Shown: positions 12,587 to 28,760, counted from the first letter of the stretch. The stretch: DNA of 64,000 bases from Collybia mongolica (GCA_013420905.1 JAAXNY010000009.1:434001-498000); one strand, 5' to 3'. Program-made: numbers and translations. The notes: generated from the letters alone by a model not told the origin.

Positions 12587-13300
12587 ATGGCTGGAGAATC
12601 TTTCAATCCGAATCCCACCGTATACGCACCTGTCAAGCCTGTTGGTAGAAAGTCGGATCTTTCTGCGCAGTCTCTCTGGATCAATGAGACACATGAACCC
12701 GAGGATGGGGCGGACGAGGTCGAGCCCATCGACCAGGATGAAGTTTTTGGTGGGATCCTTCTATTAGAACATCAAGAGAACCGTGCACTCATTTAATCTT
12801 AATTGGTGCGTAGATCTTATTCGCTCAATTTACGACCCAGAGCACCCGAACACTCTTGAGGAGCTCCGTGTTGTCTCTGCGCCCCAATGTCTTGTGGAAC
12901 ATAATCATGTCGTTATCGAGTTCACTCCAACCGTACCACACTGCGGTATGTCGACACTTATCGGCAAGTTCTCTCATTGATAATATTCCTACCTGTGAAG
13001 TCCTTATATTGTGATGTAGGCTTATCAATCAGAGTCCGTCTGCTGCGAAGTCTCCCCAACCGATACAAAGTCGATATTTTCCTGAAACCCGGATCCCATC
13101 AGAGTGAGGCCGCAGGTGCGTCTTCATAATGATTGTTTATAGTTCCATGGTTTCACTGGTTCATACTTTGCAACCTCTCTGCAGTCAATAAGCAATTGAA
13201 CGACAAGGAAAGGGTCGCTGCGGCCCTCGAAAACGCGGTATTACTAGACACTGTAGACCAATGCCTCCAGGATGCAGGGCGCAGGGGACACGCAGAGTAA
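12587..13300 (+). CDS. CIA2: CIA2/MIP18-family cytosolic iron-sulfur assembly factor (DUF59)
   Basis: Four exons give a protein of about 175 residues. After a short variable N-terminus come [20 protein letters not shown], a hallmark of the MIP18/FAM96 family, then [34 protein letters not shown] and [17 protein letters not shown], with the stop at 13298-13300. The Cys in PHCGM matches the conserved reactive cysteine of Cia2. The protein is part of the CIA targeting complex (with Cia1 and Met18/MMS19), which inserts Fe-S clusters into nuclear and cytosolic proteins such as DNA polymerases and helicases. The second intron uses a GC donor (GGCAAGT at 12972-12978) if the conserved MSTLIG-LSI sequence is kept. 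The nearest GT donor would delete six conserved residues. Confidence 0.92.
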
Positions 13301-14063
13301 ACGCAGATTTTGTTATAATGTAAGTATTTGAAGTCGTATTAATGTAATCATCATTGGGGTTTAGTATCACCTACAAGCAGTAAATTTAGGCAGTCAGTTG
13401 GCCCAAGAAGGAGCTCTTCGCTAGATCAGCCCGCAACTGGTGGTGATTCTATCCTAGTCTCAGGCTATACACTACAAACCCAGGTTACGATCAATGGCAA
13501 GATCAGTAACAGACTACCTCCGTTCCGTTGCTTTTACAACCACACGATGCACAAGGAGACCGGGCATATATCATTAAGTGTCGTAATCTGCAATGACCCC
13601 TCGAACTCTCATGGTCCATACAAACATGGCATAATGTTGTCCCCACCATTTATAGTGAAAATGGCCCCCATGTCCAAACCCTCGGAAGTTAAGTGTTGAT
13701 GCTTTCAAGACAAGCCACCAAAAGAGGATACAGATTCAAGGATTAGGAATCACATAGGAGCATATGACTTTCCTATGGAAGAGTATCATCATTGCATGTC
13801 ATGTAGTTGTCATATACATAGTTTTCATATGAGAAAAAAATAATGCTACAGGGATTGAATCTAGAGAGATGTGGGGATACAGTGGACGCCATACTAAGGC
13901 TACATAATATGTGTGTAATAAGCAAGTGGTGCAGGAATAATGCAGGTATAAGAGCGTGTGTATGTGTGGAACGAAGATTGATCTAGTGACCATAGTGAAT
14001 GAGTCGAATATGCAGAGAAGAAACCAGAAAGAAAATGGAAGGTTGACTGTGCTTCCGGACGAC
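13301..14063. other. Intergenic region
   Basis: Convergent spacer between CIA2 and the DUF7330-like gene. No supported coding region or RNA gene. Confidence 0.5.
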
Positions 14064-14850
14064 CTAGTCCTCCAGGAGGAAATCCCAGTCAATAGCAGTT
14101 TCGGGTGTCCTCCGTGTACACCCGAACATACGCTTGAGTGCCTCTTTGTGAGGTTTTTCTGGGGAGCACGTCTGGATGTCCCACATACGGAAGGTGATAT
14201 GTCCCTGGGTGCAGACAAGTACATCGTCCTCGGAGTATACGTCTTCATATTCGGGCTCATTGAGTCGCACATTGTGGATGATTCTGTTCACGAATCCAGC
14301 GGAGAATGAGGCTTTGCCTGAGTGGTGTATTTGGCCCTTGAAGTCGGACGGTAGCCAGACAGTAACATCCGATGATCCACCCTGGACCTCAAGGTAAAAT
14401 TTGGACTGAGGATAGTGCCGGCACTAACACGGGGATCACTGTTAGTTATTGGTGCTAGAAGCAGTGATACACCTCGACGTACAACTTTTACTCTGATTGG
14501 AGCCGTTTCGCTGCCGACAAACATGCTCATGCGGTGATCTACGGGTTGATATCGAGCGCGGTAGTGGGGTAGGGCAAGGGATAAGTCGATGGGTTTGTGG
14601 GCGACATCCAGATGAAAATCCCAGTCTTCATCGGGGGTGTATTTTACTTTATGAGTCCCGGAAGTGGTAGCGTGGAGCTGAACTAGCACGTCAGATGATG
14701 TGATGGAAGCTGAGCTGTGATAATGTACCAAGGGCAACACTTTCTCGCATGAAGAGGTAGAGAACTGTAAAATCACGATGCATATCAGTTCCGTGAAATT
14801 TTCCCTTGCATTGAAGCCAGTGAACGCACCATTGAATGATCAGTTGACAT
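14064..14850 (-). CDS. Small DUF7330-like hypothetical protein
   Basis: Three exons are inferred. A short first exon (MSTDHSM) starts at 14850. A second runs to about 14466. The last begins SKFYLEVQGGSSDVTVWLPS, contains SGKASFSAGFVNRIIHNVRL and HITFRMWDIQTCSPE, and ends at 14064. The intron between the last two has GTACGT, an ACTAAC branch point and CCTCAG. The end resembles the WLPSDF(R/K)G...SFSAGFVNRI...FRMWD pattern I associate with DUF7330 proteins, common in mushrooms and without known function. No signal peptide or membrane segment is seen. The first exon is the weakest part of the model. Confidence 0.6.
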
Positions 14851-16404
14851 TATAATATAGTTTCAACGATGTAGTAAGTTGGAGATTTATACACCAAGGG
14901 ATGTTGATACAGCGAAAGAGGAGACTTAGAGAATAGCAGGCAGCAGTCGTCTGGGCACCATTGTTGGGGGGCGAGGAGGTTATTAAGTTGTTGCCAGCCC
15001 AAATCGGGGACAAGAGCTTGGTGATTCCCCACGTGTTTTTTTTACAACACCTTCCTTTTCTGTGCGTTCGCTTGTTAGCCCCTGCCCTAATTCGGTGCTC
15101 AATAATTGTTTTCTCGACACTTCTATTCACCTGTCAACTCGGATTTGCTGAGAACAATAACGAAATGGAATAACGTCAGTCCCTTATATGTGAATTTCGG
15201 GACGCGTGCACAAAAGCACATACGCAAACCGTAACGTCAATGAACATAGCTCATCTTTATACCCCTGATGGAGGAGCAACGGTGCGTTCGTCATCAGAAT
15301 TCACGCTATTAAAACGTTTATCCATCGACATCGATAAAGCCTAAATGCAGGTGTTATACATTTATGTTGTTGTTTTCATTCCTTATCCGGTGATCCTTAA
15401 CATGCGGCTGACGCGCTGAATTTCATTTTCGTTGCTGTGCCAGACCACGGGGCCAGCATGCAAGCTTTCCTCATCCATCAATTTCAGCTGGATTTTTCCC
15501 GGGTATTGATCATGTACATCATCCTCGTTACTTGCGTGGTCCGTCGCGTCTAGTCGAAACAGCCCTGCTTTGATCCACGCTCATATATCTGTGCAGTACT
15601 TAAAGCGAACGTCTCTAACGATCAACGCAGACAACCCCACGGAACTCGGTCGGTAAGAGGACGTTCACAGCTTGTTCACACGATGTAACATAAAACGGAA
15701 AGTGTTGTTGTGCACCACAAAACTTAGTTTATTGTTCTTGCACATGGCTTTGTTGGTCCAGCCGAATAACAGAGTACAGCACGGACTTAAGACTTCAACG
15801 TTGATAGGTCCATAACGGCTGTACAAAATTGCAACTGATTTCTGGAAATGAGGCCCACCGCTGGGGACAACAGAAGAATCCTGATGTTCAGGTCTTCATT
15901 CTGGACTTCCCTGTGTGCAAGACTTTATGGAGACTTTAATCTTTCATATTTGGAAGTAGCTACTCCGAAACGGTCCTGGTTTCTTTAGGTGGCGGCGTTT
16001 TATACTGATTTCATGGATGGGTGTCTGGTCTATATAAACCATGGAAACTTGACCTAGTCATCACAAACTTCAAATCTTCCCTCAGAATCTAGGACCCAAT
16101 GGTCAACATCCGACGCTCCTTGACAATGGGGAAATTTTTACTGAGAAACGAAACGATTCAATGAACATTGCTGATAACTCCATGTCCAGTTTGCTCGATA
16201 TATTTTTAGCAGTCTGAAAAGATAAAGCATTCACAAAGAGATGATTTCTTTTGCGACATTGCCACCTGGGTGCTATGGCATACCACGTTGGACCCTTTGT
16301 CATCATTGTCTGTGGGCATTAGTTTTTACAGTTATGATTCAAGCTGACTCCTAACTTTTCCAAATGTGATAAAATGCATTTAAATAGAAATAAATACATC
16401 ACAA
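14851..16404. other. Large intergenic region
   Basis: About 1.5 kb between two genes on the minus strand. Only short open frames without domain or codon support occur. Nothing else is recognised. Confidence 0.5.
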
Positions 16405-17966
16405 TTAGGATCCCATTTCCAATTCTTCTTCAGAGTCTACAATAATTACATTGTCGCGAGAAGATTGGCGTTGGATAGATGGTGGTTTTTTCCGCTGCAT
16501 GGCGAACGAAGATGTAGAAAGACGTGTGCCTGTGTTTAAGTTTGCGTTTTTGTTTGTCCGCGCAATATCAATCAGTTGAGCAAAGTCATCTTTATGAAGT
16601 TTCTAGTAGCCCAGAGTGAACGATTTAACTCCTTTACGGGCTAGAAACTGTAAACCCACCTCATGTGCGACCACATCTTCGACAACGGCCTTCTTTTGCC
16701 TTGATCTGTCGTCTTCCCACTTCCTCAAATCTTTTTTGAGGGTTGAGATGGATTGTCGCATACCAACAGACTTATCCAGATTGCCGTTGTATATCATTAC
16801 CCACCTACACCGTAGATAAGTGTATTAATTCACGAAGTAGGGCCTGTAACGTACTGTTGGTGACGTTTTATAAGTGAGTTTCGTTCCCCAATAGTCGGAA
16901 GGCCATGCTCAGCTAGCATCTCCTTTAGTCTTTTATCCTTAAGCATTCCATAGGAGGCTTTTGGAAGTGGGAATTTGTCGTCGTTACCACCAGTATCCCT
17001 GAAATGATAATGATTAACATGCATGCGCTAGATGGATAGATACAGGCCACACGAACGCGTCCTTCCCTCTGCTGCTTTTGGGGGCCATTATCTTGTTCCA
17101 TTCTACTTTTGAAGAGCGAGGGGCTGCGGGCGGAGGATCTGGACAGCCCTTATCGATGTGAATGTTGATGCTCTTGTACTTCACTGCTTTCGTGCACAAT
17201 GGACAGCTTACGATATCATCCGCTTTGTGTGCCCAAGGTTCGATGAGACAGGGATTTATACATGAGCTGCGTATCAATAGAGAACGAAAATCTCCTACTT
17301 ACGTTGCGGGTTAATGTTTGTTCCAGTGTGCAACTCGTCTTCGTCTGCGTCCGAGGTTGGTATCGTTCCCTCAAAGATTTCGCCCAACTTATCCGTTCGG
17401 CGTTGTTTGCCTTTCATAGGTTTCGAGATAGCGGTGGGTGTGATACTACCAGCGGCCGGAGTGCTTGGCGGAATGTCTATATCGCTGCCTTCGGGACTAA
17501 GTTTGCGTTTTTTATTCTGGGGGGTGGCCAAGACAAATCCTTGCGAGGTCTGTCCAACTTTGGCGAACTGTAGAATATATGGCCTGGATAGCCTCAATGA
17601 GGCTGCACAGGCGACGTTAAAACGAATTACCTCGAGAGCTTCCAAGCAGCTACGACCTCTTCCATTACTGGGTTTGGTCTTATGTGACCTTCATTCGCCA
17701 CCTTGCGACATGCTGGACACTCCTGTTTGTCCGACATCGACGTCCTCACACACTATAGAGCCAGTCAGAGAGTGTATGACATTCGAACATAGTATGCTTA
17801 CCACTGAGCAGAAACAGTGGCCGCATGGCAGAGTTACCGGACCATCGAATAAATCTCCACATATGGTACAACGGAGCGAACTATCGAGAGCCCGCAATCC
17901 TGGGGCGTTCGAGTTATCTGGGAAGTCTGTCGGGTCGGGCACATCTGCTGTAAGATATGTATTCAT
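16405..17966 (-). CDS. RAD18: RAD18 E3 ubiquitin ligase (post-replication repair)
   Basis: RAD18 with Rad6 mono-ubiquitinates PCNA at stalled forks. All hallmark domains are present across about seven exons. A C3HC4 RING near residues 28-68 is split by an intron (LRCTICGDLFDGPVTLPCGH, then after the splice CVRTSMSDKQECPACR). A UBZ4 zinc finger follows (DDIVSCPLCTKAVKYKSINI, then HIDKGC). A SAP DNA-binding motif comes next (MLKDKRLKEMLAEHGLPTIG, with NSLIKRHQQ), then a Rad6-binding-type helix (STLKKDLRKWEDDRSRQKK). The C-terminus is disordered and acidic (VIIVDSEEELEMGS) and resembles a SUMO-interacting motif, which is my inference. The start at 17964-17966 fits the usual distance to the RING. 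Confidence 0.93.
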
Positions 17967-18910
17967 GAATATCCAAGTATGATGGCGAATGTCGATAATT
18001 ACTAAATTCTCAGTGGATGAGAACGCGTCGTGGTTGTCACAACACATGACTCAACGACGCGTGACATTTGCACCCATTGGGCCAATCTGGACTTGGACTT
18101 TCCCTACTTGTCGATCGTTTGTTTTTTCTTTTTTGAATATTCACAAGCTGTATTCCTGACCTTTGCGAATTGAAACCTGCAGTGATTCCCTTCTCTCCTA
18201 CTTTGCATAGAATGCCGGGCCGAAATACTCAGAAATGGGTCATCTGCCATCATCGCTTCAAGCCCTTTTTCCTTCAGGGATAAATCTCGGACTCCCTAGC
18301 ATTCTCTCGGATGATTGAATATAAACAGGTTAAAATTCCCTCGTGTTTAACCTTAGTACCACCCGTCTCCCCGGCCTCACGACACTTGCTTGAATTCCTC
18401 GTCGCTTTATCGGAACTTAACACCATTCAACGCCCGTCGTCTAGTCACGGTACACACCATGATTGAGCGCGTGGACCTGGGCGTCAAAGCATGTGCCTGA
18501 TTCAACTCAGGCGCCAACCTCCCGTGTCCTCCGTGACTTTACAGAACCTTCTCCGTATTTGAAAAGTCAAATGAATGATTGATTGATCTGCTTTCTCGAT
18601 GACCCTCGATCAATTCGGGCTAATCTGGCTATATACTCATGTACAAGCTAGACCGCCTATTCTGACGAATAACTTCAATAATGTACTGAGCGTACCTGGC
18701 GTCGACCCCTTGGGTGGAAGAGATGTACGGGCAGCGAAACTCAACCGTTGCTTTGGTCGCGTTAAGCTTTATCCAGGTGTTCAGGATGTAACCTCGGTGC
18801 GTATTTCGGGTTTTTAGGGTCACCTCCAAGACTTGATATCGTCCACCTTGGAACACTTAAAAGGCGCGCGCGCTTTATCGGGACACCCCACTCTTCAAAG
18901 ACTCTTCAAC
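17967..18910. other. Intergenic divergent promoter region
   Basis: No gene supported between RAD18 (leftward) and the first GH10 copy (rightward). Confidence 0.5.
18856..18865 (+). promoter_or_regulatory. TATA-like element upstream of GH10 copy 1
   Basis: CTTAAAAGGC lies about 45-55 bp before the ATG. The same motif (CTTAAAAAGGC) is at the same distance before copy 2, so it looks like a retained core promoter. Confidence 0.5.
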
Positions 18911-21019
<2,109 letters not shown>

Positions 21020-21090
21020 ATCATAAACGGGAAAAGCACCGCCTTACTCATTGACTTGTGTAAATAGTGATTTTTTAATATGACACGGCT

Positions 21091-21112
21091 CCGGAGGAGC
21101 CTGCTCCTCCGG
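21091..21112. repeat. GC-cluster hairpin at the left end of the mitochondrial block
   Basis: Perfect 10-bp inverted repeat CCGGAGGAGC / GCTCCTCCGG with a CT loop in otherwise AT-rich sequence. This is typical of the mobile GC clusters of fungal mitochondrial genomes and helps mark the left boundary. Confidence 0.7.
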
Positions 21113-21131
21113 GTAAAAATAAAAATAAAAA

Positions 21132-21413
21132 ATGAGAATATTAAAAAGTCACGTCTTACTTAGATTGCTAAATTCTTATGCAATAGATTCTCCTCAACCT
21201 GCTAATATTACATATTTATGGAATTTTGGTTCTTTATTAGCAGTATGTTTAGTGATACAAATATTAACAGGAGCATTTTTAGCAATGCATTACACGCCTA
21301 ATATAGATTTTGCTTTTAATAGTGTAGAACATATAATGAGAGATGTTAATAATGGTTGGTTAATAAGATATACACATGCTAATGTAGCTTCATTCTTTTT
21401 TATTTTTGAAATT
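21132..21413 (+). pseudogene. cob: Mitochondrial cob (cytochrome b) N-terminal fragment
   Basis: About 93 residues match the start of mitochondrial cytochrome b: [80 protein letters not shown]. The frame ends in FFFIFE where a mitochondrial intron begins. The remaining three quarters of the protein are absent. It is embedded in the nuclear insertion and is not expected to be expressed. Confidence 0.9.
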
Positions 21414-21600
21414 TGAAAGATTGGGCAATCAGCAGGGAAGTTATTAGTTTTAGATATAAGCAATTGTAGAATTTTTAACCCTTCAACGATCACACGCCAA
21501 CATCCAGAGCTTTACCAACATACTCTTGGTACTGGATGAAGATATGATCTAAACTTAGCTGAAAGGTTAAGAGTATTAGTTTTTATTAGACTAATACATA
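21414..21600 (+). other. 3' core of a mitochondrial group I intron (fragment)
   Basis: Following the cob piece are a P-type element (AATCAGCAGG at 21427-21436), an R-type element (TTCAACGATCA near 21482) and an S-type element (AAGATATGATC near 21540) in the right order. These are the conserved core sequences of a group I intron. Only the catalytic-core region is present and no homing endonuclease frame is seen. Confidence 0.6.
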
Positions 21601-21604
21601 ATGC

Positions 21605-21835
21605 GATGTCGACTCATCCTATCCTCCGGGGGAAGAAGCTTGGAAGGGTTCGGCTGTTCGCCGATTAAAAGGGTACGTGAGTTGGGTTTAATACGACGTG
21701 AGTCAGTATGGTCCCTATCTTCTGGAGGAATAAGTAGTAAAAAGGGGCAGACCTTCTAGTACGAAAGGATCAATAGGCTGTGTTTCTCTAGTGTACCAAT
21801 TGTTTGTACTTTTTTGTAAGGGACCCTAAGTATCT
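21605..21835 (+). rRNA. rnl: Mitochondrial large-subunit rRNA (rnl), 3' fragment
   Basis: The stretch GATGTCGACTCATCCTATCC corresponds to the end of domain V. It is followed by GTACGTGAGTTGGGTTTAAT and, in domain VI, the sarcin-ricin loop core AGTACGAAAGGA. Only the 3' portion is present. It is part of the nuclear insertion, so it is a non-functional copy. Confidence 0.88.
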
Positions 21836-21896
21836 CTATATTATTACTTCCTTTCATTATTTTCAGTAATGAGTAAATTACTTAGATCCCCAGAAT

Positions 21897-22208
21897 TTAA
21901 AACAGATTTAGGAAAAATAAAGAATAAATAAATGGTAAATAAATTTCACTGTGAGATCCTACTTGTTCTCTTACCATTGAACTTAAACTAGCAAAAGATG
22001 ATTCTAATGATATTGACCATTTACTTGGTATTAATTTAGAATCATTATTTCCGTAATAGTGAAAACATAAAGCAATTAATAATATAAAACATGAGTATAA
22101 AGCTAAATTAGTTAAACTTATATTTAAATGACCTAATATTGGAGCATTCAATCCTATTAAACTGGATACTTCAAATTGACTTAAAGGAGATAAAATAAAT
22201 TGTGACAT
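21897..22208 (-). pseudogene. atp6: Mitochondrial atp6 N-terminal fragment
   Basis: About 103 residues of ATP synthase subunit a, opposite in strand to the neighbouring fragments: MSQFILSPLSQFEVSSLIGL, NAPILGHLNISLTNLALYS and MVREQVGSHSEIYLPFIYSL. It breaks off within the first membrane segments. Confidence 0.85.
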
Positions 22209-22234
22209 TTTTAAGATTTGTTATGACTGTTTTC

Positions 22235-23859
<1,625 letters not shown>

Positions 23860-26034
23860 ATGTTGAAGCTTGCCTCTCTCGCCTCCCTTGTTATCCTTGC
23901 GACACACATATCTGCTGTCCCTATCTATGGACAGTGTACGTCCTGATTAATCGCTTCTACATGGACAGTGTGTTAACGATGTTCTCCCGCAGGTGGTGGT
24001 ATTGGTTGGACTGGAGGAGTGAGTATGTAATTTCGTTGCGCCAGCCCTAATCTAATATCTACGTTAATGCAACTCTAGACCACTTGTGAGTACTCTGTTA
24101 TAATGTATAGATTGATTTTCGTGGCACAACGTTAACGTGTACGTTGAAGGCGATTCGGGAACAACTTGCCAGTATATAAACGACTGGTACTCACAGTACG
24201 TGCTGGGGACGGTGGTTTGCTTTGAATATGATTCATAGTTGCTACGTAGATGCTTACCTGGAACCGGGGGAGGAACCACTACCACGCAACCCCCTACCAC
24301 CACCTCGATCCCTGGAGGAAGTGGCACGCTCAATGCCGGGATGAAGGCCAAAGGCAAAAAGTACTTCGTATGTAGATTTATCCCGATATACGTTGTCATG
24401 GGTCTCATCCCTCATAGGGTTCGTGTGCTGATTCAAACACCCTCAATATCGCTGGTATGCGGCTCCAAAGTCTTTACTAGACGCTACTGATTTTTATGCG
24501 CCCTGTAGCAAACGTTGCGATCTTGAAATCTGACTTCGGTCAGGTAACGCCTGTAAGCAACCTGAAAACATTTTCTTCATAAATGCTTGTCTTAGCGTCT
24601 TCATCGCGACACAGGAAAACTCCATGAAGGTAAAGCAACTTGAACCAGTATTTTCGGAGACTCATTCCTAATTTTTGTACTCTGATATATAGTGGGACGC
24701 CACAGAACGTGCGTTTCATTTAATTCATGATTACAACAGCGTTGATTAGTACATCAGCCTCCCGTGGATCCTTCAACTATGGTGGTTCCGATACCCTTGT
24801 TAACTGGGCTGTTTCCAACGGAAAAATGATCCGCGGTCACACCTTGGGTATGTCCTTCATACCATGTCATGGACTGCAGTCCTCACATGTAGACAGTATG
24901 GCACTCGCAGCTTCCTAGTTGGGTATCCTCAATCAGCGACAGGAATACTTTGGTTAGTTCAATATGAAAGCTGGCGACGAGCTTGATCAATATCGACCTT
25001 TTTCCTTTTCTCAAACAGACTTCGGTCATCCAAAACCATATTTCGAACTTGGCTGGGAGATATAAAGGAAAATTATATGGTCAGTTTGATTCATCAAATC
25101 AACTTTCGGCGCTTATGTCTGTATTATAGCTGTGAGTAGTGACTGCTTTTTAAGGTTTGTTCGCTCAACGTCTTGCGCGGTGGATAGTGGGACGTTGTCA
25201 AGTGTGTCCTTTCCCTCGATTTGCGGCGACCGCCCTGATTAACAACTGATAGCGAAATGCTCAACGAAGACGGAAGCATGCGGTCGAGCGTCTTCTCTAA
25301 CGTTCTCGGCGAAGTAAGCAGGTGTCTCTTACTCGTCAGAATACTCCATCGTTAATTTCATTAACAGAGCTTCGTGACCATCGCATTCCAAGCGGCAAGA
25401 GCTGCAGATTCAACTGCCAAGTCAGTAACTCCCGTTATTTTGTGAGCTTCATGCATCGCCTAACAGAACACATAAGGCTCTACATCAATGACTATAACCT
25501 TGATTCGAATAATGCTAAGGTTCAAGGTATGACTATTTGACCCATCATAATATCCCATTTTGATACTCGATTGAAGGAATGGTATCGCTTGTGAAGAGGA
25601 TCAACTCGGGCACGAAGTACATTGATGGCATCGGTACACAAATGCATCTCCAGGTAACATCAGGCTATAATTCAGGCTGCCAATGTTTTTATCTTCCTTG
25701 CCATAGGCCGGTGGTGCTGGAGGCGCGCAGGCTGCCTTGACAGCTCTTGCTAGCTCTGGTGTTCAAGAAGTTGCAATCACTGAGTTGGATATTGCCGGCG
25801 CATCATCTAACGACTATGTCACTGTCGTCAAAGCTTGCCTGGCAGTCCCGGCCTGTGTTGGCATTACGACATGGGGAGTCAGCGACGCCGTATGTGTATT
25901 TTCATTTAGGTGTTGTTCGAATCCGACACAGTTTTCCACAGAACTCCTGGCGTTCGGGCAGTACCCCTCTTCTATTCGACAGCAACTACAGGCCCAAGGC
26001 TGCATATAACAGTGTCATTTCCACTCTTGCCTAA
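23860..26034 (+). CDS. GH10 endo-1,4-beta-xylanase copy 2 with N-terminal CBM1
   Basis: Secreted enzyme that cleaves the xylan backbone. Signal peptide [19 protein letters not shown] is followed by a cellulose-binding CBM1 ([20 protein letters not shown], then [13 protein letters not shown]), a Thr/Pro linker ([11 protein letters not shown]) and a full GH10 barrel. Landmarks are [50 protein letters not shown], the acid/base Glu in [35 protein letters not shown], the nucleophile Glu in [10 protein letters not shown] and [10 protein letters not shown] near the end. The stop is at 26032-26034. More than a dozen short introns interrupt it, including one pair flanking a 2-nt exon at 25130-25131. 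All exons stay open, so this is the one copy of the array likely to be functional. Confidence 0.9.
25130..25131 (+). other. Two-nucleotide exon (CT) in GH10 copy 2
   Basis: Exon of two bases between TTATAG and GTGAGT. It completes the Ala codon of LYAWDVVNE. Treating the two introns as one would shift the frame just before the catalytic acid/base Glu. Confidence 0.7.
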
Positions 26035-27034
26035 AGCTATGTATCACATAAATGTATGCCTTCTCTGGAACAATCCATGTTGTTTGAATATCACGGATGT
26101 GTCCACCAAACATCCTGAAAGACCGTGACCATCGACTTGCAAAGGCTGTGGTTGGGCCCTTCATATGCCTAAACGAACCCCCAAGAACCCAGTGCCTATG
26201 AATATCAGCTCGAGAGGTGCAAGAGACTGATAACCTCTTATCGCGATACACTAAGGCTGCGCCTATCCGGGAGGTCAGAGTTTTGTTCATTGTACGAGTT
26301 ATTAAGAATATTAATGGTCAAACGGACATCTTTTCTGTGCGGTTCCGATCTTTCAAACAGCCTCTACCTGTCTTTCGTGATCAAAACTCAGGTAAGTGTC
26401 CAACTTCCCCAGTCGCACAACATGACGTCATTCTCTCTTGGTGAATCGGGTTTTATCTCGGCACACCAAGTACTCGGCCAGAGCCTTTGATTCTTACGAA
26501 GATTCCTAACCTCAGGCCACAACAAGCTTAAGCTATTTACCTCGTTGGTAATACTCCTCCTCCTCCTCCTCCTCCTTGGTTATCATATTCCTCTGCTACT
26601 CCCCATGACCCCAACGGCCATATGATAGCCCATATCCGTTTACCCGTGGAACGTCTTGGCCCTTGCCAATGGGTATAATTCGAATTATCTGCCACATCGG
26701 AAGCAACGGAGGGAAAGGAGGTGTTATACACATGATAGAGTGCACTTGAAAGTCAAGCCGGCTAAATCGTCAATTAATCAATCATATCATCGTCGATTCG
26801 CCGACTGCACTTTTCAACGAAGTTCATCTGTCAGCTATTACCTTGATGGTGTCTACTTATCAATGGATCTTTAATTGTCACTCGTTCTACTCTCTGCATA
26901 CACATGACACAAGACATTGAACCTCGGAGTGTAGACGGATTAATAAATCGTTGAATAGATGTATGAGTTGTCGCCCGGATGAAAGTTCAGACCTTTACCT
27001 CACCAACTCAACCCCTCCCTAAACTCCGTTAGAT
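26035..27034. other. Intergenic region between GH10 copies 2 and 3
   Basis: No supported gene. Contains a CTC trinucleotide run at about 26554-26577. Confidence 0.5.
26554..26577. repeat. CTC trinucleotide microsatellite
   Basis: About eight uninterrupted CTC units in non-coding sequence. Confidence 0.85.
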
Positions 27035-28760
27035 ATGTTGAACATGTTGCTTTGTGCCTTATCCGTTGCAGTCTTGATTCGTTGCGTAGCTTCTGCCGCT
27101 ACCTGGAGACAAGGTGAGCCTTTTAATATCTTAGAGAATCTCTGAATTGACCGACACTTAAGGTGAGGTTATTGAAAACCACCTCGCCCAATTCGACCAA
27201 AGCCGTAGGAAGACTTTATTGGGTATGCTCGTCACGATAAACAACCTGAGGACTAGTTTTCTGACCAAGATCTCACGAAGGGTGTTTGTATTGACGCGAC
27301 TACTCTCGGTATCGCTGGTAGGTTGTGGCGCATGTCTTCGCGTAACTAAAATGCTGCAGAGAATGTTGTGAAGCTGAAATCAGACTATGACCTGGTATCA
27401 CCGGTGAGTAGTATCGAAGCGCTTCCAGACTCCTTTGGTCCTTAATCAATTTCTCAGTCGAATGCCTTGAAGGTGTGATTATTCTCTTCATTCTCTTAAC
27501 GTCTACAGCTTCGATTGACCGGATCCTACATCCAGTCAGTTGCCATGAACTGATCACCGGCTTGCGGAACTCACGTGCCCTAGCCGCTCGCGGGTCTTTT
27601 ACTTTCTCTGCTGCTGACTTGCTCTTGAATTGGGCTATTTCGAATGGAAAAATGATCCGTGGTCGCTCTTTAGGTTTGTGACCTAGTGGATTATACTTTC
27701 ACCGCTTTACTTCTAACTGTCGTGGCGTAGTTTGGCATTCGCAACTCCCTTCTTGGGTCTCTGTGATTAGCGATTCAGCTGTACTGGTGAGCTGCGCTTT
27801 ACTTGTCAGGTGTGCATGGGCTCACAAGATCCCAGACCTCTGTCATCCAAACCCACATATCGGTCGTAGCAAGCCGATATAAAAAGCAAGATTCTTGGTA
27901 CTTAAAGTTCCTTTTCTACCTCAAAAGGATGAAGTACATTGCTCATATGCCATTCTAGCTGTGCGTATCGTTTTGGTAGATTTGACTATGGCTTACTTTC
28001 TGCATATCATGGCAGTGGGACGTTGTTAGGTATGAATCAAATTTCTGGCGTTCCGGGTACTCGACTTCAATATATCTTCAGTGAAGTTTTGAACGAGGAT
28101 GGCAGTATGCGCTCGAGCATCTTCTACAATATTCTGGGAGAAGTAGATGATATTTCCTCGAGTCCCCTTTGGTACTCATGTCCTCTGAGGCCTTCATCAC
28201 TGTTGCTTTCGAAGCCGCAAGAGCAGCTGATCCGTTTGCTGATCTTGTGTATGCTTGTACTAAACTGGAGTAATCAGGCTCTACATAAATGATTACAACC
28301 TCGATCGGGTCAATGCCAAAGTAAAGGGTTCGTGTTTCGATCCTCCCAATGATCTTAATTCATAAATGCCTATTTGCTCCAAAGGACTGGTGGCTCTTGT
28401 TACCCGTATCAACTCCGGTGTCACCAAATACATTGACGCTATCGGTTCAGATTTACACCTCGTGGTACCATTGTTCCTTGACTCTTGTCATTCTCGATGA
28501 GTTGAGACGCCTTTACCCAGGCAGGAAGCGCTGGCGAAGTGCAAGCTGCATTAGCAGCTCTAGCTTCTGCCCCTGTATCTGAAATCGCTATCACAACACT
28601 TAGTATTAAAGGTGCCCTTGCCGATGGGTCAGATTACACTGCTGTCACCAGAGCTTGTTTAGCTATTCCTTCATGTGTTGGGATCACTCTATGTGACGAC
28701 CCTGTGAGTGATGCTCGCTTGCTATGTTGCACCTTTCGGGATGCTGATAGGTCATAATAG
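27035..28760 (+). pseudogene. Degenerate GH10 copy 3, no CBM1, nucleophile lost
   Basis: A signal-peptide-like start (MLNMLLCALSVAVLIRCVAS) leads into a GH10-related gene with the same exon pattern as copies 1 and 2, but without a CBM1 or linker. Recognisable pieces are [44 protein letters not shown] and [15 protein letters not shown]. The nucleophile motif ITELDI has become ITTLSI, losing both the Glu and the Asp. The invariant Asn of WDVVNE reads as Ser, and GITTWG reads GITLCD. The exon before the 2-nt exon is one base longer than in copy 2, which shifts the frame, and the ENSMKW region is unrecognisable after SNALK. The end is uncertain. It is most likely a decayed copy; a non-catalytic derivative is less likely because of the frame problem. 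Confidence 0.7.
27959..27960 (+). other. Two-nucleotide exon relic (CT) in GH10 copy 3
   Basis: CT between CATTCTAG and GTGCGT, in the same place as the 2-nt exons of copies 1 and 2. Here the upstream exon length no longer keeps the frame. Confidence 0.55.
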
